Source: an uncultured Endozoicomonas sp. (lineage in GTDB: Bacteria; Pseudomonadota; Gammaproteobacteria; Pseudomonadales; Endozoicomonadaceae). Taken from it: a stretch of DNA of 64,000 bases. The DNA lies in NCBI RefSeq assembly GCF_947495845.1, contig NZ_CANMAO010000007.1, positions 1-64,000 on the forward strand, written 5' to 3'. Both the position numbers and the translations under genes were made by a program. How positions within the stretch are numbered: position 1 is the stretch's first letter; every line of letters starts with the position of its first letter. Under the pieces are notes generated by a model that worked only from the letters and a program-made list of their open reading frames with translations, did not search any database and had not been told where the DNA came from. This document shows, one piece after another, positions 1 to 9,118 of the stretch.

Positions 1-1
1 T

Positions 2-283
2 CTATCAGAAATTGATCGCTGGTGCTTTTTTTCATTAAATCAGTTCATTTTTTACCCACAGATATCCCTGAAGAGCCGTAAAAATGAGGCGTGCCTAAGC
101 ATCTCGAGTTTACCCTGGCGAGATCAGGACACTACGACCGCTGGCATGATGAGAATTGCGCTCTCAAAAATTATTCCACGGTTCCCAATTCGCGAGGGCT
201 GGAACAGATATAACCAAAAATATGAGTTTGATTTTAATAGACTGACCGACCAGTTGGTTTGTGATAAGGGTAAAGCCGCATAA
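2..283 (+). CDS. C-terminal part of an unrecognised protein (5' end outside window)
   Basis: An open frame runs from the left edge of the window to a TAA stop at 281-283, giving about 93 residues without a start. It ends in a basic tail (CDKGKAA) and contains RIALSKIIPRFPIREGWNRY. I do not recognise a family. It may be coding because it stays open for its whole length and is followed by a gene on the same strand about 100 bp later, but no homology supports it. In many relatives the ruvABC-ybgC genes precede tolQ; this fragment does not resemble YbgC or RuvB. Confidence 0.4.
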   Translation, partial: LSEIDRWCFFSLNQFIFYPQISLKSRKNEACLSISSLPWRDQDTTTAGMMRIALSKIIPRFPIREGWNRYNQKYEFDFNRLTDQLVCDKGKAA

Positions 284-387
284 CTAAAGGCTTTTAGACA
301 AAAAAACCGAATATAAGCGAGCCTGAAAAAATAGTTCGTCGATGTTGGTTTGTTTGAAATTATGCAATCTGACCAAACTTCCGTTTT

Positions 388-3075
388 ATGGAAAATCTAA
401 AGTCGAGTACAGGGTATAGCGAGCTATTTTTTCCAGATATTAGTAATAACTCCGTTTCTGACTTTATTTTAAATCCGGTAATTTCACATGAGAATCAAAG
501 TCTCCCATGTGGTTATTTCTTAGAGGCTTTGGGTGAGGTAGTAAGTAGCGGTCGATTGACGTCGGTTAGAATTGCATCTAGAGGATATACTAGGTGGAGT
601 ACAGCTGTTCCGTTACCAACGGCAGGGTGGTTTTTCAGTTTTGCTATTAAGGAAAGTTACATCTTAGCGCCTCTAATAAAGCAAGCTGTTTTAAGTGGAG
701 GTCTTATTTTGATAGCGCTACTTTGTTCTATTTTATGCTTGTGGATAGTGTCTGGAAGAATAGTGTCACCTCTCAATAGATTAAAAGAAGAGATGAATGC
801 TTTTGGTGGTGTGGCTTCTTACTTCGGCCAGTCAGGGTGTGAAATAAATGATGAGGTTGTTAGTTTGCAAAGAAGCTTTCATCAGCTTAAAAATAGATTG
901 CTGAGTCGTGAAAACGAAATTAAAAAATTGAGTTTTAATAATTTTGGGAGTTTAATTAATCAGCTTAAAGGTGGGTATTTTTATTTTAGTTTAAGTGAGT
1001 TTGGAGAGATTAAATATGTAAGTCCTTCCATTAAATCTGTTTTAGGGTTCAGTGAAGAGCAATTTGTTGGATTCTTTCAAAGCTACTTGACTGACTCTTC
1101 AACAAATATCTTTTTTAAAAGCATGCTTCAGGATCGATTTATGGATAGTCGTCTAGAATCCTTTGAGCTTGAAATGATTCATCGTGATGGAACTTCACGT
1201 TTCATCGAGGTTTATTGTGGAGGGCTCGCGCATCAAGGTGATTTGACAAGTTATGGATCAACATCTGAGTTCAGCATCGAAGGGCTTGGAAGTGATGTTA
1301 CTAATAGGGTTAAAGATGCTGAACGCTTTCGATTACTAGTTGCAGGCTCACCAGATGCTATTGTTATTACGGATGATAAAGGTGTTATTCAACTGATCAA
1401 TCGACAGGTGGTGAGCTTGTTTCGTTATGATGATGAAGATATTGTTGGTTTACCTCTATCGGTTTTAATTGATCCGGAGAGTCGCGATCAGCTTGTTTTG
1501 TTAGATCGCCTTGAAGTGAATTCTCCTGAGACGCACTGTCTGAATGAAGTTTTATCGAGGGGTTATAACCGGCACGGTTTCAGCTTTCCAATAGAAATTT
1601 CGAGCAATGTTCTAATGACTTTGGATGGCGCAATTATCTCAATTGTATTCAGGGATATCACGGAACGTGAAGCTATTCAAAATGAGCTGTTAAGAGCTAA
1701 AGAAACGGCAGAGAAAGCAAGCAGCGCCAAGTCGCTGTTTTTATCGCATATCAGTCATGAGCTCAGAACGCCATTAAATGGAGTGCTTGGTTATGCTCAG
1801 ATCTTATTGATAGACTCGGGAATACCCGATCATTGCCGAGAGAGTTTGGGGTGTCTTGAGTCCTGTGGACTGCATTTGCTGACGATGATTAATGATATTC
1901 TGGATATCACAAAGATAGAAAGTGGAACCGTTAAAACAGACGCCGTTCCCTTCAACTTAAAGCAGACTATTGAGGTAGTACTGGCAAACGTAAGGGAGCT
2001 TGCTTATGCAAAAGTTTTGGAAGTGAAAGTGACTGTCAATGAATATGTGCCTGATGAAATTGTTGCGGACAATATTAAATTGCGTCAGATCTTGATTAAC
2101 CTGGTGGGTAATGCTGTCAAGTTTTCAAGCGAAGGTATTATCTATTTGAATCTCAGTGTTGTGTCTGGAAGATTGCTTTTTGAGGTGATTGACAGTGGTC
2201 CAGGCATTGCATTAGAGGAAGTAAGCAGATTGTTCCAACCGTTTACCCAGCTTAATCAAGGAACTGATTCCGGAGGGGTTGGGTTAGGGTTGTCAATTTG
2301 CCACAGACTAGTTAAGGCAATGGGGGGCGAGCTTCAGGTTGATAGCGTCCTCGGAGAGGGAAGTAATTTCTATTTTTCGATACCTTGTCAAACTTGCGAG
2401 GGTAAGGAAGTTTCAGCGCTCTCATTGAATATTGATCACTCTGTAGGCATCACGAGCCACTCAATTAGTGCCACTAAAGGCAAAATACTCGTAGTTGATG
2501 ACAGTCAGACAAACCGTAATATGCTGGTTAAGGCGCTTGAATCCAGATCCTATAGTGTTGATGCGGCTGCTGATGGAGTAAAAGCTTTAGAACTGTTTCA
2601 TGCGAACCGGTATGAGGTGATATTAATGGATCTGAGAATGCCGGTAATGGATGGGTTTGAAGCAGCGCGGTCTATCCTTGCGGTCAGCGGCCAGAAAACG
2701 GTCAACATTATAGCTGTATCAGCCAGCGTCACTGATTCAACCCAAATGAAGATTACTGAGTATGGGTTTGCTTCTTTTATTTCAAAGCCAATTCGTTTTG
2801 ACCAGCTGTTTGAAATACTTGAGCATTATATGGGCTCCGATCAAACTAATGAGTTAAGCATGCAGGTTGAACATGTTGTTATTAGTGAAATGACCGCTGC
2901 GATGAAAAGAACGCTCGATATAGGCGACATTGACAGCCTTTATCGGGTAGCGAGCACCTGGGTTGGAAATCGAGGTTATGGTGATTACCCTGATAAAATT
3001 GTCGCAGCTTGTAAATCTCTGGATATACATCAGTTAGAAACCTTATGTGATGAGCTGAAATCTTCACAAGGCTAA
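388..3075 (+). CDS. Hybrid sensor histidine kinase (HAMP-PAS-PAS-HisKA-HATPase-REC), possibly N-terminally truncated
   Basis: Membrane-bound hybrid two-component kinase, 895 aa. Residues about 1-95 look like the distal part of a periplasmic Cache-type sensor (PLPTAGWFFSFAIKES just before the membrane). A TM helix lies at about 99-121, followed by a HAMP-like stretch (SGRIVSPLNRLKEEM), two PAS regions (about 185-305 and 315-430), a HisKA domain with SHELRTPLNG (phospho-His near 457), a HATPase domain (LVGNAVKFS, GVGLGLSICHRLV), and a receiver domain from about 697 (VVDDSQTN; phospho-Asp near 748 in MDLRMPVMDGF; SKPIR). A short helical tail lacks a visible Hpt histidine. There is no first TM helix and no Shine-Dalgarno before the ATG at 388, and a stop lies in frame at 370-372, so the N-terminus is probably lost or was replaced. 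The gene is clearly more AT-rich than the tol genes beside it. Its ligand and partner are unknown. Confidence 0.9.
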   Translation: MENLKSSTGYSELFFPDISNNSVSDFILNPVISHENQSLPCGYFLEALGEVVSSGRLTSVRIASRGYTRWSTAVPLPTAGWFFSFAIKESYILAPLIKQAVLSGGLILIALLCSILCLWIVSGRIVSPLNRLKEEMNAFGGVASYFGQSGCEINDEVVSLQRSFHQLKNRLLSRENEIKKLSFNNFGSLINQLKGGYFYFSLSEFGEIKYVSPSIKSVLGFSEEQFVGFFQSYLTDSSTNIFFKSMLQDRFMDSRLESFELEMIHRDGTSRFIEVYCGGLAHQGDLTSYGSTSEFSIEGLGSDVTNRVKDAERFRLLVAGSPDAIVITDDKGVIQLINRQVVSLFRYDDEDIVGLPLSVLIDPESRDQLVLLDRLEVNSPETHCLNEVLSRGYNRHGFSFPIEISSNVLMTLDGAIISIVFRDITEREAIQNELLRAKETAEKASSAKSLFLSHISHELRTPLNGVLGYAQILLIDSGIPDHCRESLGCLESCGLHLLTMINDILDITKIESGTVKTDAVPFNLKQTIEVVLANVRELAYAKVLEVKVTVNEYVPDEIVADNIKLRQILINLVGNAVKFSSEGIIYLNLSVVSGRLLFEVIDSGPGIALEEVSRLFQPFTQLNQGTDSGGVGLGLSICHRLVKAMGGELQVDSVLGEGSNFYFSIPCQTCEGKEVSALSLNIDHSVGITSHSISATKGKILVVDDSQTNRNMLVKALESRSYSVDAAADGVKALELFHANRYEVILMDLRMPVMDGFEAARSILAVSGQKTVNIIAVSASVTDSTQMKITEYGFASFISKPIRFDQLFEILEHYMGSDQTNELSMQVEHVVISEMTAAMKRTLDIGDIDSLYRVASTWVGNRGYGDYPDKIVAACKSLDIHQLETLCDELKSSQG

Positions 3076-3254
3076 AAGAAATTTAGATATATTCAGTCTG
3101 TAAATTTTTTTGCAACCCTATCCATATAGTATCATTCAATACATAATTATCTTTTCAAAACGTGCTTGATCTATCTCTTTTCGCCTCTTATGGCTATCTA
3201 TTTGATGATATGATCAGCGCCAATTTTTGTATTTGACGGTCTGAGAGGTTTTTA

Positions 3255-3935
3255 GTGGCAGAAAGCATGTCTCTTTGGGCGCTGGTGAGTAACTCCAGTT
3301 GGATGGTTTTGCTGGTTTTACTGATCCTGGTTGCTGCATCGGTTACTTCCTGGGGAATGATCATTCAGCGTGGGCTGTTAATTCGCAGTGCGCGAAATGA
3401 AATGCTCACCTTTGAAGATCGTTTCTGGTCCGGTATGGATCTCATTGTGCTTTATCGGGAAGTTCAACAGAATGAACATCCGAACTCAGGTCTTGAGCAC
3501 ATCTTTAAAGCGGGGTTTTCTGAATTCACCCGTCTTCGTAATCAGGGGACAGAAGATCCTGATGCGGTTATGGAAGGTGCTCAGCGAGCAATGAGAGTCG
3601 CTATTTCCAGAGAGCAGGAGCGTCTGGAGATGAATTTACCCTTTCTCGCCACAGTGGGTTCAACGTGCCCATACCTTGGTTTGTTCGGTACCGTGGTAGG
3701 GATTATGAACTCCTTTCGTGGCTTGGCTATGGTGCAACAACCCACGCTGTCCTCCGTGGCGCCTGGTATTGCTGAAGCGCTTTTGACCACGGCCGTAGGT
3801 CTGGTTGCTGCGATTCCGGCCGTTGTCGCCTATAACCGCTATGCCGCCAAAGTGGAAGCTCTGTTGGCAAACTATGAAACCTTTGCGGATGAATTTTCAA
3901 GCATTCTTCATCGCAAAGTGTATAGCAAAAATTAA
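3255..3935 (+). CDS. tolQ: Tol-Pal system protein TolQ (proton channel subunit)
   Basis: Inner-membrane TolQ/ExbB/MotA family protein, 226 aa, which with TolR forms the proton-driven motor that energises TolA during division and outer-membrane constriction. It starts at GTG 3255 (MAESMSLWALV), preceded by GAGAGG at 3243-3248. The first TM segment is at about 15-37, then comes a cytoplasmic loop, then two more TM segments with the conserved LATVGSTCPYLGLFGTVVGI and AEALLTTAVGLVAAIPAVVAY regions. Length and order are usual for TolQ. It is the first gene of tolQRAB; tolR follows after 17 bp. The usual upstream ybgC is absent; the hybrid kinase gene sits there instead. Confidence 0.97.
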   Translation: MAESMSLWALVSNSSWMVLLVLLILVAASVTSWGMIIQRGLLIRSARNEMLTFEDRFWSGMDLIVLYREVQQNEHPNSGLEHIFKAGFSEFTRLRNQGTEDPDAVMEGAQRAMRVAISREQERLEMNLPFLATVGSTCPYLGLFGTVVGIMNSFRGLAMVQQPTLSSVAPGIAEALLTTAVGLVAAIPAVVAYNRYAAKVEALLANYETFADEFSSILHRKVYSKN

Positions 3936-3952
3936 CAGGGTTTGTTGAGCTT

Positions 3953-4390
3953 ATGGCACAGGTTAGAAATCGTCGCAAACCCATGTCTGAAATCAACATG
4001 GTGCCTTTCATCGACATCATGATGGTGTTGCTCGTCGCCTTTATGATCACTGCGCCGATGTTGACTCAAGGGGTAAAGGTCGAGCTGCCGAAAACCTCCA
4101 GCGAGAGTATTGCTTTGCCGGAAGATCGTGAAATTCTCACTGTCTCAGTGAAAGCGAATGGCAGCTACTTCATTGATCTGGGCGGCAAAAGTGATACGGC
4201 AGTCACCCTTGAATCATTGACCGAAAAGGTGGCTAAGGTGGTTGCCGCCAAACCGGATATCCAAGTGTTGATTCAGGGGGATACCAATGTTGCCTATGGT
4301 TCTGTTGTACAGTTGATGGCGGGCATTCAAAAAGCCGGTATCAGCCACGTAGGATTGGTTACTGATCCGGCGGCTCTGGAAGGACAGTAA
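3953..4390 (+). CDS. tolR: Tol-Pal system protein TolR
   Basis: ExbD/TolR family, 145 aa. It has a single N-terminal TM segment (NMVPFIDIMMVLLVAFMI, about 15-37) with the membrane Asp of FID that takes part in proton translocation with TolQ, followed by a periplasmic domain ending in IQKAGISHVGLVTDP. It lies between tolQ and tolA, and the tolA ATG follows the tolR stop directly. All family features are present. Confidence 0.97.
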   Translation: MAQVRNRRKPMSEINMVPFIDIMMVLLVAFMITAPMLTQGVKVELPKTSSESIALPEDREILTVSVKANGSYFIDLGGKSDTAVTLESLTEKVAKVVAAKPDIQVLIQGDTNVAYGSVVQLMAGIQKAGISHVGLVTDPAALEGQ

Positions 4391-5215
4391 ATGAAAGGAC
4401 GTTTTAGAAGTCTGTTCTCAGGGACGTTTTCCGGTGGACGGGAAAGTGAAAGTTATACCTTTGCCATTGCCTTGTCTGTGATTCTTCATGCATTGATGGT
4501 TATTTTGTTAACCATCAGCTGGCACACGGAATCAAAACCGAAGTTTACGCCGCCAATGCCCATCAGTGCAGCGCTTGTTGAGCTCCCGAAAGCGACGCCG
4601 AAGCCTGTTCGTGTGCCTGATAATGCCAAACAGAAAGCGGCGGAACAGAAGCGCATTGCTGACGCCCGGAAAAAAGCGGATGCAAAGCGCAAGGCAGAAG
4701 CTGAGAAAAAGGCTGAACAGGCGCGTCAGAAAGCCATTGCTCTGAAGCGTGAACAGGAAAAGAAAAAAGCCGAAGCGGATGAGAAAGCATTAGCAGAAAA
4801 AAAACGGCGTGAAGAGGAACAGCGCCGATTTGAGCAACAGCAAGCTGCCCTTGAGCAAGCGCTGGCAGCAGAAGCTCGTGCTCAGCAGGAAGCGCAACAG
4901 CTGGAACATGATCAACTTGAACAGGCACGGTATGTTGCACTGATCAGACAATTGGCTTCCCAATATTGGAATCGTCCCCCCAGTGCCAGAAATGGCATGG
5001 TGGCAGAAGTGCGGATCAACCTTTCGCCCTTTGGTGATGTGCTGGATATCAGTATGATGACGTCCAGTGGTAATGAAGAATATGACCGCTCCGTTATTCA
5101 GGCATTGCGGCGAGCCTCGCCTTTTTCTGAGCTAAAAAACCTTGAACGACGCCTGTTCGACCAGTATTTTCGACAGATAACATTTCGGTTCAGCCCTGAG
5201 GATTTGGTGAGATGA
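4391..5215 (+). CDS. tolA: Tol-Pal system protein TolA
   Basis: TolA, 274 aa, bridges inner membrane and Pal. An N-terminal TM anchor is at about 22-42 (ALSVILHALMVILLTISW, containing the SxxxH pattern that contacts TolQR). Domain II, about 75-180, is a long Lys/Ala/Glu/Gln-rich helical coiled coil. The C-terminal domain III (about 185-274) has YVALIRQLASQYWNRPPSAR and the TonB-like VRINLSPFGDVLDISMMTSSG. The domain II helix is shorter than in E. coli TolA (421 aa), like many Pseudomonas relatives. The start is contiguous with the tolR stop, and the 3' end overlaps tolB by ATGA, so translational coupling is likely. Confidence 0.96.
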   Translation: MKGRFRSLFSGTFSGGRESESYTFAIALSVILHALMVILLTISWHTESKPKFTPPMPISAALVELPKATPKPVRVPDNAKQKAAEQKRIADARKKADAKRKAEAEKKAEQARQKAIALKREQEKKKAEADEKALAEKKRREEEQRRFEQQQAALEQALAAEARAQQEAQQLEHDQLEQARYVALIRQLASQYWNRPPSARNGMVAEVRINLSPFGDVLDISMMTSSGNEEYDRSVIQALRRASPFSELKNLERRLFDQYFRQITFRFSPEDLVR

Positions 5216-6546
5216 GGGAATTACTCAAAAGCTGCTTAGTCATTTACAGTTTGTTGTTTGGCATGCTGGCTCACGGTGAATTGTTGATTGAAGTCACTAG
5301 TGGTAATGATCAAGCTGTTTCCATTGCGGTGTCACCATTCAGCTGGCAGGGAGATCAAATTTTACCAGAGGATCCTGCTGGCATTGTTGATAATGATTTG
5401 AATCTCAGCGGCGTATTCAAAGCGATGCCGAGAACCAGTATGTTGAGTTTCCCTGTCAACGAGGCCGAAGTTTATTATCGTGACTGGAAGGTTCTGGGCG
5501 CTAACTATCTGGTGACCGGGCAAGTGTCGCAAACCGGCCCAGTGTTTACCCTCAACTATCAACTCTATGATGTGATCAGGGGCAAACGAATTGATCAAGG
5601 TGGTTTTTCAGGAACGGTCAGTCAATTACGTGAAATGTCCCACCGGGTCAGTGATTCTGTGTATGAAAACATTACTGGGCTAACGGGGGATTTTTCTACC
5701 CGAATTCTCTACGTCACGGCTCAACGCCACAGTGTAGAAAGAACAGATTATCAGTTGAACTATGCGGATGCGGACGGCAAACGAACCCGCAAAGTATTCA
5801 GTTCAAGAGAACCGATTCTGTCTCCCAGTTGGTCTCCTGATGGCACACGTGTGACGTATGTTTCATTCGAACAAGGTCGCCCTGCTATTTATATGCAGGA
5901 GCTGGCAACAGGAAAACGCAAGAAATTAACCAACTTTAAAGGCTTGAATAACTCGCCAGTCTGGGCGCCGGATGGAAAATCCATAGCCATGGTGCTATCT
6001 AAAGATGGCAATCCAGACGTTTATATTCTGGACTTGGCGACCAATAAATTCAGCAATGTAACCAGTCACTATGGTATCGATACAGAGCCCGATTGGATGC
6101 CGGATGGTAAGAGTTTTATTTTTACCTCGAATCGAGGCGGTGGTCCGCAGGTTTATCAGCAAGCTGTGTCCCGTAGAAGCAATGGTAAATTTGTCGCTGA
6201 AGGTAAACCAAAGCGGCTGACCTTCGAAGGCAAGTTTAACGCCCGTGCCAAGGTATTCCCTGATGGCAAGTCTATCGCGCTTGTTCATAAAGGTCAGGGG
6301 GCAGCGGCATTTAATATTGCCATTCTGGACTTGGATACCGGGCGCCTGCGACCACTGACGTCTTCTAAACTGGAGGATTCACCGAGTATTGCACCTGGTG
6401 GTCGGCGTTTGATTTATTCGGTTCAAGGTGGAGAACATGGCGAGCTGGGTATTGTCTCCGCCGACGGCCGCGTAAAGCAGCGTTTACCGTCGGCTTATGG
6501 TGATGTGCGCGAGCCAGCATGGGGGCCAGCTACTTCTTTGAAATAG
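5212..6546 (+). CDS. tolB: Tol-Pal system periplasmic protein TolB
   Basis: Periplasmic beta-propeller protein, 444 aa, which interacts with Pal and TolA. It has an N-terminal signal peptide (LLKSCLVIYSLLFGMLAHG), an N-terminal alpha/beta domain, and then propeller blades with repeated SPSWSPDGTRVTYVS, SPVWAPDGKSIAMVLS, EPDWMPDGKSFIFTS and SPSIAPGGRRLIYSV. The start overlaps the tolA stop (ATGA at 5212-5215). It is the last gene of the tolQRAB operon; about 318 bp separate it from pal. Confidence 0.97.
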   Translation: MRELLKSCLVIYSLLFGMLAHGELLIEVTSGNDQAVSIAVSPFSWQGDQILPEDPAGIVDNDLNLSGVFKAMPRTSMLSFPVNEAEVYYRDWKVLGANYLVTGQVSQTGPVFTLNYQLYDVIRGKRIDQGGFSGTVSQLREMSHRVSDSVYENITGLTGDFSTRILYVTAQRHSVERTDYQLNYADADGKRTRKVFSSREPILSPSWSPDGTRVTYVSFEQGRPAIYMQELATGKRKKLTNFKGLNNSPVWAPDGKSIAMVLSKDGNPDVYILDLATNKFSNVTSHYGIDTEPDWMPDGKSFIFTSNRGGGPQVYQQAVSRRSNGKFVAEGKPKRLTFEGKFNARAKVFPDGKSIALVHKGQGAAAFNIAILDLDTGRLRPLTSSKLEDSPSIAPGGRRLIYSVQGGEHGELGIVSADGRVKQRLPSAYGDVREPAWGPATSLK

Positions 6547-6864
6547 TCTGGTTTCCTGAAGGTTTGACAGCAGCCTCCCGGGCCATAGAAGGATGCGGAG
6601 TTTGTAAGTGTTAACCCGCTGATTTAGTTATTAAATGCTATGCTGCTGTTACTACGAGAGTTACTACAAGACAGCAGTACAATATTTGAGGAATTCTTAT
6701 CATCCCCTGGTATTCGTGCTAGTCGAGGGTCTTGACTTCTGATAGTGTACTGCTCGTTTAGTGATACTGATGTTGTATCTCAGTTTCGTAATGACTTTTT
6801 CAGTATATAATCGGACTGAAATGTGACTTTGGTGTAAATACCGTAAAAACGATTGGAGTTAACC
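6547..6864. other. tolB-pal intergenic region
   Basis: This 318-bp stretch has no convincing gene. It probably carries the separate promoter of pal: a TATAAT hexamer at 6806-6811 stands about 55 bp before the pal start. The -35 at the right distance (TTTCGT at 6784-6789, spacer 16) is weak. TTGACA-like hexamers at 6564-6569 and 6732-6737 lack good -10 partners. A separate pal promoter is known in pseudomonads. Confidence 0.4.
6784..6811 (+). promoter_or_regulatory. Candidate promoter of pal-cpoB
   Basis: TATAAT at 6806-6811 within CAGTATATAATC is a consensus -10. The matching -35 (TTTCGT at 6784-6789, 16-bp spacer) is poor. Position upstream of pal and the long gap after tolB favour it; the weak -35 argues for caution. 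Confidence 0.35.
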
Positions 6865-7416
6865 ATGCGTATGGGTCATTTTGTTAAGGTAGCAGCAATT
6901 GCTGTGACTTCTATCTGGCTGGCGGGCTGTGCTTCCAAGCAGGATTCTGCTAATACCCAGCCTTCCGTATCCGTTGAAGAAGAAGTGCTGGTAGAAGTGC
7001 AGCCAGTGATCGATCCTGCTGTACAGGCAGTGGTTGATAGTGGCAAGGTAAATGCTTCTGTTGAAGAAATTCAGGCGCTCTTGGATAAGAACACTTACTT
7101 CTTCCCATTCGACAGCTCCAAGCTGAGTCAGGAAGCATATAAGTCTCTGGATGTTCATGCTGCTTATCTGACTTCTGATCAGGGCTACATGAAGAACATC
7201 GTTATCCAGGGTCACACCGACGAGCGCGGCACCAGAACTTACAACCTTGCTCTGGGTGAGCGTCGTGCTAAAGCAGTTAAAGACTATCTGGCTGCTAAAG
7301 GCGTAGCTGCTGGCCGTATCGAAGTGATTAGCTTCGGTTTTGAAAAGCCACTGGACCCAGCGCATAATGATACTGCTTGGTCTATGAACCGTCGTGCAGT
7401 TATCATTACTGAGTAA
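6865..7416 (+). CDS. pal: Peptidoglycan-associated lipoprotein Pal (OprL)
   Basis: Outer-membrane lipoprotein that binds peptidoglycan and TolB/TolA, 183 aa. The ATG at 6865 is chosen because GGAG at 6855-6858 precedes it by six bases; an in-frame TTG at 6853 lacks this support. The signal peptide ends in the lipobox LAGC. After an acidic linker, the C-terminal OmpA-like domain (about 65-183) carries YFFPFDSSKL and the peptidoglycan-binding NIVIQGHTDERGTRTYNLAL. cpoB follows 21 bp later, probably in the same transcript. Confidence 0.97.
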   Translation: MRMGHFVKVAAIAVTSIWLAGCASKQDSANTQPSVSVEEEVLVEVQPVIDPAVQAVVDSGKVNASVEEIQALLDKNTYFFPFDSSKLSQEAYKSLDVHAAYLTSDQGYMKNIVIQGHTDERGTRTYNLALGERRAKAVKDYLAAKGVAAGRIEVISFGFEKPLDPAHNDTAWSMNRRAVIITE

Positions 7417-7437
7417 TTGCAAAATATAGGGGATTGA

Positions 7438-8295
7438 ATGATTACAGGTAAAAAAGATTCGGCATTGCTATCAAAGCAGACCCTGGTGTTTTCGTTACTC
7501 GCAGTGTTTTCCTGCGGTGTAATGGCAGCTCCAGCCCCAGTTGAAGATTCCGTTCCCATGGGCGCGTCATCGGTTCAAACGGGCGTCAGCCAAATATCGG
7601 ATCAACCTGTTCGTTCAATTCCTTCTGATCAAGTGGGCGGTGCTGATAACAGTACAGCTCATCTGATCAATACCCTGAATCAAATGCAGCAGGAATTGAT
7701 GGAAGTTCGTGGCCAGCTGGAAGAGCAGGCTTTCCTGATTGACAAACTGCAGCGTGAAAACAGGGAGCGATATGTTGATCTTGACGATCGAATCACACGT
7801 CTTTCCAATTCTGGTTCAGCCACACCAAGTACTGCATCTGCCTCCAGTGGAATAAAGTCAACCACCCCGCCGTTATTAAAGCCATTGCCAGAAGTGGTTA
7901 ATGAACCTGCAGACATTGAAGAAGAAAAAGCGTATCAAGCAGCGTTCAGTTTAATCCGATCCAAAAAGTTTGATGAAGCCAAAGCCGCGCTGCAGAAGCA
8001 GCTGAAAACCTACCCAACCGGTCGTTTTGCTGCTAATTCACATTACTGGTTAGGTGAAGTGGATATGGCTCAAGGGCGATATGATGAAGCATTGGCCTCG
8101 TTTCTAGTGGTGATAAAAGATTTTTCCAAGAGTGCCAAAGTTCCGGATGCCAGCTATAAGCTTGGGCGGATTTACGACTTAAAAGGTGAGCGCGACAAAT
8201 CCAAAGCATTGCTCGAAGCGGTCATCGAAAAATATCCGGGCAGCGCAGCTGCACGTTTGTCTGACACGTATCTTCGGGCTATGGGTAACTCCTGA
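7438..8295 (+). CDS. cpoB: Cell division coordinator CpoB (YbgF)
   Basis: Periplasmic TPR protein, 285 aa, which in E. coli coordinates PBP1B activity and Tol function. It has an N-terminal signal (TLVFSLLAVFSCGVMAAPA), a coiled-coil region at about 75-120 (LNQMQQELMEVRGQLEEQ), a Ser/Thr/Pro-rich linker, then tandem TPRs from about 160 (YQAAFSLIRSKKFDEAKAAL, YPTGRFAANSHYWLGEVDMA, ASYKLGRIYDLKGERDKSKA). A good AGGGGAT ribosome site lies just before the ATG at 7438. Its position after pal is the conserved one. Confidence 0.95.
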   Translation: MITGKKDSALLSKQTLVFSLLAVFSCGVMAAPAPVEDSVPMGASSVQTGVSQISDQPVRSIPSDQVGGADNSTAHLINTLNQMQQELMEVRGQLEEQAFLIDKLQRENRERYVDLDDRITRLSNSGSATPSTASASSGIKSTTPPLLKPLPEVVNEPADIEEEKAYQAAFSLIRSKKFDEAKAALQKQLKTYPTGRFAANSHYWLGEVDMAQGRYDEALASFLVVIKDFSKSAKVPDASYKLGRIYDLKGERDKSKALLEAVIEKYPGSAAARLSDTYLRAMGNS

Positions 8296-8305
8296 CGGCT
8301 TGTTT

Positions 8306-8331
8306 CAGTGCGGATTTTTCTATCTGCACTG
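8306..8331 (+). terminator. Hairpin after cpoB, probable terminator
   Basis: CAGTGCGGAT at 8306-8315 pairs with ATCTGCACTG at 8322-8331 (one mismatch) around a six-base TTTTCT loop, 10 bp after the cpoB stop. The following sequence is only moderately T-rich. Confidence 0.5.
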
Positions 8332-8463
8332 ACTGTATTCCCCTCTTTTATATGTATCTAAACATCAACACCCATAATAAGGGTGATATCGATAATTAAA
8401 CCACCTACAATAGTCCGCTGAATAATCACACAATGCTAAAGCATTATTCTGGCTGTAACGTTA

Positions 8464-9102
8464 ATGCTAAGAATTTCAGAAATTTTCTACTCCCTGCAAG
8501 GCGAAACCAGAACTTCGGGATTACCGACGGTATTTATTCGGTTGACCGGATGTCCATTACGTTGCACATGGTGCGATACCGAATACGCCTTTAAAGGCGG
8601 GAGTTTGATGAGCCTTGAGGACATCGTTGCTCAGGTGGATGAGTTTAACCCGGGTTATGTGACGGTAACGGGTGGCGAGCCCCTGGCGCAAAAGGCGTGT
8701 CAGCAGTTGATGTCAATGCTTGCGGATAAAGGCTACGAAGTCTCTCTGGAAACCAGTGGCGCATTTGCTCTTGATGATGTCGACTCTCGAGTGGTGAAGG
8801 TGATGGATCTTAAGCCCCCTGCGTCTGGTGAGTCCCATCGAAACCTGTATGAAAATATCAGCCTGCTGGATAATAAAGACCAAATCAAATTTGTGATTGC
8901 TGATCGGGGAGATTATGACTGGTCAGTATCAAAACTGATTGAATTCGGGCTGTCGGAAAGAGTTTCTGATGTCCTGTTCTCCCCAGTGAGTGGCCAGCTT
9001 TCCCCGGAACTACTGGCAGGCTGGATTCTGGAAGATCGCCTGTCAGTTCGGTTTCAAATACAGCTGCATCGAATTATCTGGGGTGATAAACCCGGTGTCT
9101 GA
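8464..9102 (+). CDS. queE: 7-carboxy-7-deazaguanine synthase QueE
   Basis: Radical SAM enzyme, 212 aa, that converts 6-carboxytetrahydropterin to 7-carboxy-7-deazaguanine in queuosine (preQ0) synthesis. The CX3CX2C cluster motif is at CPLRCTWCD (about residues 31-38), after [30 protein letters not shown] is the glycine-rich SAM-binding stretch. The family is short (about 210-220 aa), as here. queC begins 16 bp after the stop, and this pair after cpoB is standard in pseudomonads. Confidence 0.95.
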   Translation: MLRISEIFYSLQGETRTSGLPTVFIRLTGCPLRCTWCDTEYAFKGGSLMSLEDIVAQVDEFNPGYVTVTGGEPLAQKACQQLMSMLADKGYEVSLETSGAFALDDVDSRVVKVMDLKPPASGESHRNLYENISLLDNKDQIKFVIADRGDYDWSVSKLIEFGLSERVSDVLFSPVSGQLSPELLAGWILEDRLSVRFQIQLHRIIWGDKPGV

Positions 9103-9118
9103 ATTAGAGAAACAAAAA

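Noticed and set aside
6859-7422. Minus-strand open frame of 187 codons covering pal
   Set aside because: Antisense to a certain gene, without recognisable domains; caused by codon usage of pal.
8332-8463. preQ1 riboswitch upstream of queE
   Set aside because: No characteristic C-rich loop and A-rich tail arrangement seen; the region is short and unremarkable.
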